From: Streptacidiphilus melanogenes
Lineage (GTDB): Bacteria; Actinomycetota; Actinomycetes; Streptomycetales; Streptomycetaceae
Direction: 5' to 3'
Length of the DNA: 64,000 nucleotides
Assembly: GCF_000787835.1 (NCBI RefSeq)
Contig: NZ_BBPP01000001.1
Span: 290,423-354,422, forward strand
Part shown: positions 7,590 through 16,072 of the stretch, in pieces
Numbering within the stretch: position 1 is the stretch's first letter
Layout of the letters: each line of letters starts with the position of its first letter
Position numbers and translations under genes: made by a program
Notes under the pieces: model-generated
Databases searched by the model: none
Told to the model about the DNA's origin: nothing
Seen by the model: the letters and a program-made list of their open reading frames with translations, nothing else

Positions 7590-8480
7590 TCAGTGCGTCG
7601 CGCTGCGCGCCTCCGCGCGCTTGGCGCGGACGTCGCCGACCTTGCGGCGGATGACCATGAGCGGGGCCATCAGGGCCAGGGTGACCTGGAGCGAGGCGCC
7701 GATCTGGAGCAGCGTCGCACCGCCCGGCAGACCCGTCGCCCAGGCGGCGAGGCAGCCCATGGAGACGACGATCCACACCAGCGTGGCCGTGGCCAGCTTG
7801 CCCTGTGGCTTCGGGTACTCGACCTGGCTGACCATCAGCGCCGAGACCGCGACGATGCCGACCGCGCCCAGCACGAACTGCGGGTTCAGCAGCACGATGG
7901 AGATCACCGTCAGCGCGCCCATCGGCGAGGGCATGCCCTGGAAGACGCCGGGACGGGCGGCCGTGCAGGAGAAGCGTGCCAGGCGCAGTACGACGGCCAG
8001 CAGCACCATGATCGCGATGCCCGCGCTGACGCGCTGGTGCGCGCCGCCGGCGGTCATGCCCCAGACCACGACGAAGTAGGCCGGCGCGATGCCGAAGCTG
8101 ATCAGGTCGGCCAGGTTGTCCAGCTCCGCGCCCAGCGCGGACGAGCGCAGCTTGCGCGCCACCAGCCCGTCGAACAGGTCGCACATGGAGCCGATCAGCA
8201 GCAGCGTGACCGCGGCCGCGGCGCTGCGGCGGTCGCCGCTCGTCGCCACACCGGTGAGGTGCGGGATGAGGACGCCCGTCGTGGTGCAGTAGATCGCCAG
8301 GAAGCCGCAGACGGCGTTGCCCAGGGTGAACAGGTCGGCCGTGGAGAGGTGCTGCGGGGACAGCGGGCGGCGCAGCTCGCGGTCGCGGGCCCAGCGCAGC
8401 CGGCGCGCGACGCGCTCCTGCTCCTCGTCGTCCTGTTCGGCGTAGCCCTGCTCGAACCGCTCGGGGTCAGTCACGGTCAA
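7590..8480 (-). CDS. pssA: CDP-diacylglycerol--serine O-phosphatidyltransferase
   Basis: A 296-residue CDP-alcohol phosphatidyltransferase, predicted to make phosphatidylserine from CDP-diacylglycerol and serine at the inner membrane face. The motif D-G-x2-A-R...G-x3-D-x3-D is at residues 104-125 (D104, G105, A108, R109, G117, D121, D125), but with seven rather than the textbook eight residues between R and G. About seven hydrophobic helices follow. It overlaps the 3' end of psd by 14 bases, and Psd uses its product, so the two form a phosphatidylethanolamine operon. Confidence 0.9.
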   Translation of the reverse strand: MTVTDPERFEQGYAEQDDEEQERVARRLRWARDRELRRPLSPQHLSTADLFTLGNAVCGFLAIYCTTTGVLIPHLTGVATSGDRRSAAAAVTLLLIGSMCDLFDGLVARKLRSSALGAELDNLADLISFGIAPAYFVVVWGMTAGGAHQRVSAGIAIMVLLAVVLRLARFSCTAARPGVFQGMPSPMGALTVISIVLLNPQFVLGAVGIVAVSALMVSQVEYPKPQGKLATATLVWIVVSMGCLAAWATGLPGGATLLQIGASLQVTLALMAPLMVIRRKVGDVRAKRAEARSATH

Positions 8481-9123
8481 GGCGAGTCACCCCTGCCGTC
8501 GTCTTCTGTCCCACCTCGACGCCGGGCTGGACGCCCGCAGGGAGGTAGGTGTCCACGCGCGAGCCGAAGCGGATCAGGCCGACCCGCTCGCCGCGCTGGA
8601 CCTTGGTGCCGCTGGTGACGTAGGGGACGATGCGGCGGGCCACCGCGCCCGCGATCTGCACCATCTCGATGTCGCCGAGCTCGGTGTCGAAGTGCCAGAC
8701 GACGCGCTCGTTGCGGTCGCTGTCCTTGTTGAACGCCGGCACGTAGCCGCCGGGGACGTGCTCCACGGAGCGCACCACGCCGTCCAGCGGGGCGCGGTTG
8801 ACGTGCACGTTGAGCGGGCTCATGAAGATCGCCACACGGGTGCGGCCGTCCGGCCAGGCGTCGATGCTCTGGACCACGCCGTCGGCCGGGGAGATCACCC
8901 GGCCGGCGCCGAGCTCACGCTCGGGGTCGCGGAAGAACCAGAGCATGCCCGCGCTCAGCGCGGAGGCCGGCACCGCGGCCAGTGCCCATCTGCCGTTGCG
9001 CCGGGTGAGGGCGGTGCATGCGGCGGCCGTGAGCACGGTGGGGACGAGCCAAGGGGACGCTCCGCGGGCCAGGGTCACGCGCGGCCGGGGGGCGTCGGTC
9101 GGATGGGACGGACGAAGGGGCAT
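8467..9123 (-). CDS. psd: Phosphatidylserine decarboxylase proenzyme
   Basis: A 218-residue, short (archaeal/actinobacterial-type) decarboxylase that converts phosphatidylserine to phosphatidylethanolamine. The self-cleavage site that creates the pyruvoyl group is G187-S188 in the segment L-I-R-F-G-S-R-V. F-F-R-D-P is at residues 63-67, P-A-D-G at 79-82 and H-V-N-R at 107-110. An N-terminal hydrophobic stretch near 25-60 anchors it to the membrane. The ATG at 9123 was chosen as the last Met before conserved sequence; AAAGG lies upstream. Confidence 0.92.
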   Translation of the reverse strand: MPLRPSHPTDAPRPRVTLARGASPWLVPTVLTAAACTALTRRNGRWALAAVPASALSAGMLWFFRDPERELGAGRVISPADGVVQSIDAWPDGRTRVAIFMSPLNVHVNRAPLDGVVRSVEHVPGGYVPAFNKDSDRNERVVWHFDTELGDIEMVQIAGAVARRIVPYVTSGTKVQRGERVGLIRFGSRVDTYLPAGVQPGVEVGQKTTAGVTRLDRD

Positions 9124-9435
9124 CGAAGACCTTTGTCGCGACCGACAAGGTCGCGGTGTCGAGGGGTTCGGGGACGGCTGCGGCCTTGATGACACTTGGC
9201 CGTCCGAGGGGATGCTATCGGCAGCGGGTGGTGCCGAAGCAAGCTCCGGGAACCCTAGTGGGGTGCTCCCGCGTTTCTCTCGGCTTTCTCTTGCTCCGCC
9301 AAGGTAAGCCGCTTGAGCGGCCAGGTCCAAGGGTTGTAGGCGAACGGTGACAAACCCCTCAGATCATTGGCCAGTTCATCGGCCTTTCTTGGCCTCCTCT
9401 TGGCGCCGGGGAAAGTTGGTCACTACAAGGAAGCA
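9124..9435. other. Gene-free region upstream of psd
   Basis: About 310 bases with no convincing coding frame. It must hold the psd-pssA promoter. The only clear structure is a 14-bp palindrome GCCGCT-TG-AGCGGC at 9308-9321; no consensus -35/-10 pair stands out. Confidence 0.4.
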
Positions 9436-9464
9436 GGGGCGTGGACCATTTCGATCCACGCCCC
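9436..9464 (-). terminator. Terminator of the ethylmalonyl-CoA operon
   Basis: GGGGCGTGGA (9436-9445) and TCCACGCCCC (9455-9464) form a perfect 10-bp stem with a 9-base loop, about 50 bases past the acyl-CoA dehydrogenase stop on the minus strand. Confidence 0.72.
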
Positions 9465-9516
9465 CGTGCTGCCAAGTGCGCCATGCTCCCCAGCCTGCGC
9501 TCCCGGCAAGTCTGGA

Positions 9517-10725
9517 CTACTCGGCGAGCTTGTACTCCTCCAGCAGGCGGCGACCCACGATCATCTTCTGGATCTCCGCAGTACCTTCACCGATGAGCAG
9601 CATCGGGGCCTCGCGGTAGAGGCGCTCGATCTCGTACTCCTTGGAGAAGCCGTAGCCGCCGTGGATCCGGAAGGAGTCCTCGACGACCTCCTTGCAGTAC
9701 TCCGAGGCCAGGTACTTGGCCATGCCGGCCTCGAGGTCGTTGCGCTGGCCGGAATCCTTCTTGCGCGCGGCCATCACCATCATCTGGTGCGCGGCCTCGA
9801 CCTTGGTCGCCATCTCGGCCAGCTTGAACTGGATGGCCTGGTGCTCGGCGATCTTCTTGCCGAAGGTCTGGCGCTGCTGGGCGTAGCGGATGCCCAGCTC
9901 GAAGGCGCGCTGCGCGACGCCGCAGCCGCGGGCGGCGACGTTGACGCGGCCGACCTCGACGCCGTCCATCATCTGGTAGAAACCGCGGCCCGGGACGCCG
10001 CCCAGGATGCGGTCGGCGGGCAGCCTGACGTCCTCGAGCACCAGCTCGGTGGTGTCGACGCCCTTGTAGCCCATCTTCTCGATCTTGCCGGGGACGGTCA
10101 GGCCCTTGACCGTCTCGTTCGGGCCGAAGCCCGGCGTCTTCTCGATCAGGAAGGTGGTGAGGTTCTTGTAGGGGGAGGAGTGGCCCTCGTCCGTCTTGAC
10201 CAGGCAGGCGATCACGGAGGACGTGCCGCCGTTGGTCAGCCACATCTTCTGGCCGTTGAGGACGTAGAACTCGCCGCTCTCGTCCTTGACGCCCTTGGTG
10301 GAGATCGCGGAGACGTCGGAGCCGAGGCCCGGCTCGGACATGGAGAAGGCGCCGCGGATCTCGCCGATGGCCATGCGCGGCAGGAAGTAGTCCTTCTGCT
10401 CCTGCGTGCCGTGGGCGTTGATCATGTAGGCCACGATGAAGTGGGTGTTGATGATGCCGGACACCGACATCCAGCCGCGGGCGATCTCCTCCACGGTCAG
10501 GGCGTAGGTGAGCAGCGACTCGCCGAGGCCGCCGTACTCCTCCGGGATCATCAGGCCGAAGATCCCCATCTCCTTGAGGCCCTCGACGATGTCGGTGGGG
10601 TACTCGTCGCGGTGCTCCAGCTCGGTGGCGACCGGAATGATCTCCTTGTCGACAAAGCTGCGAACGGTCGCGAGGATCTCCTGCTGGATCTCGTTGAGAC
10701 CTTCGGTCTGGGCGAGGCGTCCCAT
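9517..10725 (-). CDS. Acyl-CoA dehydrogenase (probable methylsuccinyl-CoA dehydrogenase)
   Basis: A 402-residue FAD-dependent acyl-CoA dehydrogenase with the usual three-domain fold. F-S-M-S-E-P-G-L-G-S-D marks the FAD/substrate loop, W-L-T-N-G the flavin contact, and E380 in G-E-G-T-A-E-I-Q is the probable catalytic base. It is the last gene of the ccr-meaA-citE-maoC run, so the likely step is oxidation of (2S)-methylsuccinyl-CoA to mesaconyl-CoA. It lacks the long N-terminal extension of the Rhodobacter enzyme. An AAGGA precedes the ATG. A general short-chain acyl-CoA dehydrogenase role remains possible. Confidence 0.85.
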   Translation of the reverse strand: MGRLAQTEGLNEIQQEILATVRSFVDKEIIPVATELEHRDEYPTDIVEGLKEMGIFGLMIPEEYGGLGESLLTYALTVEEIARGWMSVSGIINTHFIVAYMINAHGTQEQKDYFLPRMAIGEIRGAFSMSEPGLGSDVSAISTKGVKDESGEFYVLNGQKMWLTNGGTSSVIACLVKTDEGHSSPYKNLTTFLIEKTPGFGPNETVKGLTVPGKIEKMGYKGVDTTELVLEDVRLPADRILGGVPGRGFYQMMDGVEVGRVNVAARGCGVAQRAFELGIRYAQQRQTFGKKIAEHQAIQFKLAEMATKVEAAHQMMVMAARKKDSGQRNDLEAGMAKYLASEYCKEVVEDSFRIHGGYGFSKEYEIERLYREAPMLLIGEGTAEIQKMIVGRRLLEEYKLAE

Positions 10726-10804
10726 GGGTCGTGTCCTTCTCTTCTGTCCGAGCGCCCCACGGGCGTGGCATACACCGTGGAGCGCTCGAGCACTGTGGGG
10801 AGGG

Positions 10805-11308
10805 TTACGGCTGCTCGCGCAGCTCGGGGCGACCGGGCTGGTCGCCGCCGCGCTCCTTGAGGTACTGCTCGGTGGGGACCATCACCTTGCGGCGGAAGAC
10901 GCAGACGAGCGTCCCGTCCTGGTTGTAGCCCTTGGTCTCGACGTACACGATGCCGCGGTCGGGCTTCGAGGTCATCTTCTTGTCGAGGACCTCGGTCTGG
11001 CCGTAGATGGTGTCGCCGTGGAAGGTCGGCGCGACGTGCTTGAGCGACTCGATCTCCAGGTTGGCCAGGGCCTTGCCGGAGACGTCCTCCACGCTCATGC
11101 CGAGCAGCAGCGAGTAGATGTAGTTGCCGACCACGACGTTCTTGCCCTGCACGGTGGTGGTCGCGTAGTTCGCGTCCATGTGCAGCGGGTGGTGGTTCAT
11201 GGTCAGCAGACAGAAGAGGTGGTCGTCGTACTCGGTGACGGTCTTTCCTGGCCAGTGCTTGTAGACCGCGCCGACCTCGAACTCCTCGTAGGTGCGTCCG
11301 AACTGCAT
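10805..11308 (-). CDS. MaoC-like hot-dog dehydratase (probable mesaconyl-CoA hydratase)
   Basis: A 167-residue single hot-dog protein. The hydratase-2 signature D-x-N-P-L-H reads N-H-H-P-L-H at residues 38-43, so the usual Asp is Asn and the Asn is His. By position it should interconvert mesaconyl-CoA and beta-methylmalyl-CoA, but the Rhodobacter Mch is a two-domain protein about twice this size; this one would need to dimerise. It begins 3 bases after the citE-like stop with a GGAG inside the upstream gene, so it is translationally coupled. Stop is TAA. Confidence 0.82.
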   Translation of the reverse strand: MQFGRTYEEFEVGAVYKHWPGKTVTEYDDHLFCLLTMNHHPLHMDANYATTTVQGKNVVVGNYIYSLLLGMSVEDVSGKALANLEIESLKHVAPTFHGDTIYGQTEVLDKKMTSKPDRGIVYVETKGYNQDGTLVCVFRRKVMVPTEQYLKERGGDQPGRPELREQP

Positions 11309-11311
11309 GCT

Positions 11312-12271
11312 CTACTCCGGGATCTCGAACTTGGTGGTGCGCTGCATGCCGGCGGCGCGTCCCTTGCCCGCGATGACCAGGGCCATCTTGCGGGAGGCCT
11401 CGTCGATCATCTCGTCGCCGAGCATCGCGGAGCCCTTCTTGCCGCCCGCCTCGGAGGTGCACCAGTCGTAGGCGTCCAGGATCAGCTCGGCGTGGTCGTA
11501 GTCCTCCTGGGAGGGGGAGAAGACCTCGTTGGCGGCGTCGACCTGGCCGGGGTGCAGCACCCACTTGCCGTCGAAGCCCAGCGCGGCGGAGCGGCCGGCG
11601 ACCTCGCGGTAGCCGTCGACGTTCTTGATCTGCAGGTAGGGGCCGTCGATGGCCTGCAGGTCGTTGGCGCGGGCGGCCATCAGGATGCGCATCAGGATGT
11701 AGTGGTAGGCGTCCGCCGGGTAGCCGGGCGGCTGCTCGCCGACGACGAGGGACTTCATGTTGATCGAGGCCATGAAGTCGGCCGGGCCGAAGATGATGGT
11801 CTCCAGCCGCGGCGAGGCCTGGGCGATCTCGTCGACGTTGATCAGACCACGCGCGTTCTCGATCTGCGCCTCGATGCCGATCTTGCCGACCTCGAAGCCC
11901 ATGGTCTTCTCGATCTGCGTCAGCAGCAGGTCCAGCGCGACGATCTGCTGGGCGTCCTGGACCTTGGGCAGCATGATGCAGTCCAGGTTCTGGCCCGCGC
12001 CCTCGACGACGGTGACGACGTCACGGTAGGTCCAGTGCGTGGTCCAGTCGTTGACGCGGACCACGCGGGTCTTGCCGGTCCAGTCGCCGTTGTTCAGGAA
12101 CTCGACGATGGTGTGGCGGGCGCCCTCCTTGGCCAGCGGCGCGCAGGCGTCCTCCAGGTCCAGGAAGACCTGGTCGGCGGGGAGGCCCTGGGCCTTCTCC
12201 AGGAAGCGCGGGTTGGAGCCCGGGACAGCCAGGCAGGAACGGCGCGGACGCAAGCGGTTCACAGTGCTCAT
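11312..12271 (-). CDS. CitE-like L-malyl-CoA/beta-methylmalyl-CoA lyase
   Basis: A 319-residue HpcH/HpaI aldolase-citrate lyase family protein, a Mg-dependent TIM-barrel C-C lyase. The start R-S-C-L-A-V-P-G-S-N-P-R-F, D-L-E-D-A-C and I-E-N-A-R-G-L segments are typical. In the ethylmalonyl-CoA pathway it would cleave beta-methylmalyl-CoA to glyoxylate and propionyl-CoA and handle malyl-CoA. The ATG overlaps the meaA stop as ATGA, so the two are co-translated. Long frames on the opposite strand here are shadows. Confidence 0.86.
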   Translation of the reverse strand: MSTVNRLRPRRSCLAVPGSNPRFLEKAQGLPADQVFLDLEDACAPLAKEGARHTIVEFLNNGDWTGKTRVVRVNDWTTHWTYRDVVTVVEGAGQNLDCIMLPKVQDAQQIVALDLLLTQIEKTMGFEVGKIGIEAQIENARGLINVDEIAQASPRLETIIFGPADFMASINMKSLVVGEQPPGYPADAYHYILMRILMAARANDLQAIDGPYLQIKNVDGYREVAGRSAALGFDGKWVLHPGQVDAANEVFSPSQEDYDHAELILDAYDWCTSEAGGKKGSAMLGDEMIDEASRKMALVIAGKGRAAGMQRTTKFEIPE

Positions 12272-14310
12272 GAGGCGAGGGTCTCTTCCTTGATGTCCGT
12301 GGTGGTGAAGATCGGGTCCAGGCCGTTGGCCAGACGGATCTCGTCGACGATACGGCCGATGATCGCGGTGATCCCGAAGTCCTTCGGAGTGAACACCGCC
12401 GCCACGCCCTGGGCAAGCAGGGCCTGCTCGTCCGCGGCCGGGATGATCCCGCCGACGACGACCGGCATGTCCTCCACCCCGGCGCGTCGCAGCCGGTGGA
12501 GCACGTCCGGCACCAGCTCGGCGTGGGCGCCCGAGAGGATCGACAGGCCGACGCAGTGGACGTCCTCGGCGATGGCCGCGGCCGTGATCTGCTCAGGCGT
12601 CAACCGGATGCCTTGGTAGACGACCTCGAAGCCGGCGTCGCGGGCCCGGACGGCGATCTGCTCGGCGCCGTTGGAGTGACCGTCCAGGCCGGGCTTGCCG
12701 ACCAGCAGCCGGAGCTTGCCACTCCCGAGCTCCTCGGCCGTGCGGGCGACCGCCTCACGCACCGTCAGGAGTTCGGAACCGCTCTCCGGGTCGATCACGC
12801 CGGTGATCGGCGCGCCGCCGACGCCCGTGGGCGCGCGGTACTCGCCGAAGACGTCGCGCAGCGCCTCGGCCCACTCGCCGGTGGTGACGCCCGCACGGAC
12901 GCAGTCCAGGGTGGCGGCCATCAGGTTGGCGTCGGTGGCGGCCTGCGCCTTGAGCTCGGCCAGCGCCGCCTGCGCGGCGGCCTCGTCCCGCTCGGCCACC
13001 CAGCTCGCGAAGGCCTCGGCGACGGCGCGCTCGGCGTCCCCGTCCACGACCATGATCGCGGTGTCCAGGTCGGCCGTCAGCGGGCTCGGCTCGGTGGTCT
13101 CGTAGCAGTTGACGCCGACGACCTTGTCCTCGCCCGACTCGATCCGCCCGCGGCGCTCGGCGTGCGAGGCCACCAGCGCGGCCTTGAGGTAGCCGGACTC
13201 GACGGCGGCCACGGCCCCGCCCATCTCCTGCACCTTGGCGATCTCCGCCTCGGCGCCCTCGACCAGCTCGGCGACCTTGCCCTCGACCACGACGCTGCCG
13301 GTGAACAGGTCCCCGTACTCCAGCAGGTCCGACTCGAAGGCCAGCACCTGCTGGATCCGCAGAGACCACTGCTGGTCCCAGGGCCGGGGCAGGCCCAGCG
13401 CCTCGTTCCAGGCCGGCAGCTGCACGGCCCGGGCCCGCGCGTCCTTCGACAGCGTCACCGCGAGCATCTCCAGCACGATGCGCTGGACGTTGTTCTCCGG
13501 CTGCGCCTCGGTAAGGCCGAGCGAGTTCACCTGGACGCCGTAACGGAATCGCCGCTGCTTGGGGTCGGTGACGCCGTAACGCTCCAGCGTCACCTTCTCC
13601 CACAGCTGCGAGAAGGCCCGCAGCTTGCACATCTCCTCGACGAAGCGGACGCCCGCGTTGACGAAGAAGGAGATCCGGCCGACCACCTCGCCCATCTGGT
13701 TCGGCTTGACCTGGCCGCTGTCGCGGACCGCGTCGAGCACGGCGATGGCCGTGCACATCGCGAAGGCCAGCTCCTGCACCGGCGTGGCCCCGGCCTCCTG
13801 CAGGTGGTAGCTGCAGATGTTGATCGGGTTCCACTTGGGGATGTTGGCGACCGTGTACGCGATCATGTCGGTGGTCAGCCGAATGGAGGGCCCGGGCGGG
13901 AAGACGTGCGTCCCGCGCGACAGGTACTCCTTGATGATGTCGTTCTGGGTGGTCCCGGTCAGCTTGGCGATGTCCGCGCCCTGTTCCTCGGCGACCACCT
14001 GGTACATCGCCAGCAGCCACATGGCCGTGGCGTTGATGGTCATCGAGGTGTTGGTGCGCTCCAGCGGGATGCCCTCGAAGAGGGTCCGCATGTCGCCCAC
14101 GTGGCTGACCGGGACCCCGACCCGCCCGACCTCGCCGCGGGCGAGGACGTGGTCGGGGTTGTAGCCGGTCTGTGTCGGCAGGTCGAAGGCGACGGAGAGG
14201 CCCGTCTGACCCTTCGCCAGGTTCTTCCGGTACAGCTCGTTCGAGGCGGCCGCGGAGGAGTGCCCCGCGTAGGTCCGCATCAGCCAGGGCCGGTCCCGAT
14301 GGACAGTCAT
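12268..14310 (-). CDS. meaA: Ethylmalonyl-CoA mutase, B12-dependent
   Basis: A 680-residue single-chain mutase (Ecm/MeaA) with an N-terminal substrate TIM barrel and a C-terminal cobalamin domain. The B12 base-off motif is D-G-H-S-N-G near residue 540, followed by S-I-L-S-G and V-V-V-G-G. It rearranges ethylmalonyl-CoA to methylsuccinyl-CoA. The ATG at 14310 gives the usual M-T-V-H-R-D-R-P-W start. It lies 35 bases downstream of ccr, whose product it uses, and overlaps the citE-like gene by 4 bases. Confidence 0.93.
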   Translation of the reverse strand: MTVHRDRPWLMRTYAGHSSAAASNELYRKNLAKGQTGLSVAFDLPTQTGYNPDHVLARGEVGRVGVPVSHVGDMRTLFEGIPLERTNTSMTINATAMWLLAMYQVVAEEQGADIAKLTGTTQNDIIKEYLSRGTHVFPPGPSIRLTTDMIAYTVANIPKWNPINICSYHLQEAGATPVQELAFAMCTAIAVLDAVRDSGQVKPNQMGEVVGRISFFVNAGVRFVEEMCKLRAFSQLWEKVTLERYGVTDPKQRRFRYGVQVNSLGLTEAQPENNVQRIVLEMLAVTLSKDARARAVQLPAWNEALGLPRPWDQQWSLRIQQVLAFESDLLEYGDLFTGSVVVEGKVAELVEGAEAEIAKVQEMGGAVAAVESGYLKAALVASHAERRGRIESGEDKVVGVNCYETTEPSPLTADLDTAIMVVDGDAERAVAEAFASWVAERDEAAAQAALAELKAQAATDANLMAATLDCVRAGVTTGEWAEALRDVFGEYRAPTGVGGAPITGVIDPESGSELLTVREAVARTAEELGSGKLRLLVGKPGLDGHSNGAEQIAVRARDAGFEVVYQGIRLTPEQITAAAIAEDVHCVGLSILSGAHAELVPDVLHRLRRAGVEDMPVVVGGIIPAADEQALLAQGVAAVFTPKDFGITAIIGRIVDEIRLANGLDPIFTTTDIKEETLAS

Positions 14311-14345
14311 CTTCGTCTGCTCTCCGACTACTCGACTCGAACCGA

Positions 14346-15692
14346 CTACTCGCCGCGGAAGCGGTTGATGGCGGTCAGGTGCTTGGCGCGCAGCTCGTGG
14401 TCCGTGACACCGAGGCCCTCCTCGGGCGCCAGGCACAGGACGCCGACCTTGCCCTGGTGCTTGTTGTGGTGGACGTCCAGCGACGCCTGACCGGTCTCGG
14501 CGAGGGAGTAGGTCTTGGACAGGGTCGGGTGGATCTTGCCCTTGGCGATCAGGCGGTTGGCCTCCCACGCCTCGCGGTAGTTGGCGAAGTGCGAGCCGAC
14601 GATGCGCTTGAGCGACATCCACAGGTAGCGGTTGTCGTACTGGTGCATGTAGCCGGAGGTGGAGGCGCAGGTGACGATGGTGCCGCCCTTGCGGGTGACG
14701 TAGACCGAGGCGCCGAAGGTCTCGCGGCCCGGGTGCTCGAAGACGATGTCGACGTCCTCACCGCCCGTCAGCTCGCGGATCTTTCCGCCGAAGCGCTTCC
14801 ACTCGCGCGGGTCCTGGTTCTGCTCGTCCTTCCAGAACCTGTAGCCCTCGGCGCTGCGGTCGATGATCGCCTCGGCGCCCATGGCCTCGCAGATCTTGGC
14901 CTTGGCCTCGCTGGAGACCACGCAGATCGGGTTGGCGCCGCCGGCCAGGGCGTACTGGGTGGCGTAGGAGCCGAGACCGCCGCTGGCGCCCCAGATCAGC
15001 ACGTTGTCGCCCTGCTTCATGCCGGCGCCGTTGCGGGAGACCAGCTGGCGGTAGGCGGTGGAGTTGACCAGGCCCGGCGACGCCGCCTCCTCCCAGGTGA
15101 GGTGCTTCGGCTTGGGCATCAGCTGGTTGGACTTGACCAGCGCGACCTCCGCGAGACCGCCGTAGTTGGTCTCGAAGCCCCAGATGCGCTGCTCGGGGTC
15201 CAGCATCGTGTCGTTGTGGCCGTCGGCGCTCTCCAGCTCGACGCTGAGACAGTGGGCGACCACCTGGTCGCCGGGCTTCCAGGCGTGCACGCCCGGCCCG
15301 GTCCGCAGCACGACACCGGCCAGGTCGGAGCCCAGGACGTGGTACGGCTGGTCGTGGCGGGCGGCTTCGGGGCTGAGGCGGCCATAGCGCTCCAGGAAGG
15401 AGAAGGTGGAGACCGGCTCGTAGATCGAGCTCCACACGGTGTTGTAGTTGACCGCGCTGGCCATCACGGCGACCAGGGCCTCGCCCGGGCCGAGCTCCGG
15501 CAGGGCGATCTCGTCCAGGTGCAGGGACTTGCGCGGGTCCTTGTCGCGGCTCTCAAGGCCGGCGAACATCTCCTGCTCGTCCTTGTGGAGCGTGATCGCG
15601 CGGTAGGACTCCGGGAGCTCCAGCGCCGCGTAATCAGCGGCGGTGGTGTCCGGGTTCTGGATCGCGGCGAGAATTTCCTTCATGGCTGCCAT
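14346..15692 (-). CDS. ccr: Crotonyl-CoA carboxylase/reductase
   Basis: A 448-residue medium-chain dehydrogenase/reductase that reduces crotonyl-CoA with NADPH while fixing CO2, giving (2S)-ethylmalonyl-CoA. The nucleotide loop G-A-S-G-G-L-G-S is near residue 230; segments N-Y-N-T-V-W, F-E-T-N-Y-G-G and H-P-G-R-E-T-F match the Ccr substrate and CO2 pocket. GGAGG lies 5 bases before the ATG. First gene of the ethylmalonyl-CoA operon; its product also serves as a polyketide extender unit in streptomycetes. Confidence 0.95.
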   Translation of the reverse strand: MAAMKEILAAIQNPDTTAADYAALELPESYRAITLHKDEQEMFAGLESRDKDPRKSLHLDEIALPELGPGEALVAVMASAVNYNTVWSSIYEPVSTFSFLERYGRLSPEAARHDQPYHVLGSDLAGVVLRTGPGVHAWKPGDQVVAHCLSVELESADGHNDTMLDPEQRIWGFETNYGGLAEVALVKSNQLMPKPKHLTWEEAASPGLVNSTAYRQLVSRNGAGMKQGDNVLIWGASGGLGSYATQYALAGGANPICVVSSEAKAKICEAMGAEAIIDRSAEGYRFWKDEQNQDPREWKRFGGKIRELTGGEDVDIVFEHPGRETFGASVYVTRKGGTIVTCASTSGYMHQYDNRYLWMSLKRIVGSHFANYREAWEANRLIAKGKIHPTLSKTYSLAETGQASLDVHHNKHQGKVGVLCLAPEEGLGVTDHELRAKHLTAINRFRGE

Positions 15693-15910
15693 GGCTGCCT
15701 CCGGCGGCGGCGTACCTGCGTGAGGGGTGCAGGGTGCGTCAGTGGGACGGGGGGCGGTCTTCGGTGTGGCCGGGAGCGGACGCCGGCTACGTCAGTCGCG
15801 GGGTGCTGTCGAGCTGTTGCTTGGGACTGCGGCCTGCGCAGGGGTGGCGCGCGGGCGGGAGGTCGAGGCGCGCCGGGTGGGGAGCCGCGGCGCCGCGACC
15901 AGTGGGTAAC

Positions 15911-15955
15911 AACGTACTGGCACCCTGTGCCACTCGTAAAGACACTGCGTGCCAC
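15911..15955 (-). promoter_or_regulatory. Candidate ccr promoter with operator repeats
   Basis: On the minus strand TTACGA (15934-15939) and TACGTT (15911-15916) are 17 bp apart as weak -35 and -10. The spacer holds the inverted repeat TGGCAC-CCT-GTGCCA (15918-15932), and a further GTGCCAC copy lies at 15949-15955, exactly 22 bp from the one at 15927. This is what an operator for the neighbouring TetR protein could look like. The implied ccr leader would be about 210 bases. Confidence 0.45.
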
Positions 15956-16001
15956 CAATTGCATCCAGTGTCACGTGAGCGTCATCACCTTGCAACACGA
16001 C

Positions 16002-16039
16002 ACAGCAGCCCCTCGCCGGACCTGGCGAGGGGCTGCTGT
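16002..16039 (-). terminator. Terminator after the TetR gene
   Basis: Perfect 16-bp stem between 16002-16017 and 16024-16039 with a 6-base loop, about 33 bases past the TetR stop on the minus strand. It isolates the regulator from the ccr operon. Confidence 0.82.
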
Positions 16040-16072
16040 GCGTGGGTGCTGTGTGGCCGGTGTGACCTGCGG

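Noticed and set aside
6498..8618. A 706-codon open frame on the plus strand
   Set aside because: It is antisense to the ArsR, LRR and pssA genes, is Arg/Ala/Gly-rich with no recognisable domain, and follows the third-position GC bias of the opposite strand.
10508..12619. A 703-codon plus-strand frame across the ethylmalonyl-CoA genes
   Set aside because: It is the complement of clear maoC and citE-like genes; composition is low-complexity and no domain is visible.
12496..14490. A 664-codon plus-strand frame opposite meaA
   Set aside because: It is a shadow of the highly conserved mutase gene, with low-complexity His/Leu/Gly/Asp content.
15918..15932. TGGCAC...TGC as a sigma-54 promoter
   Set aside because: Streptomycetes lack sigma-54, and the element is better explained as an inverted repeat.
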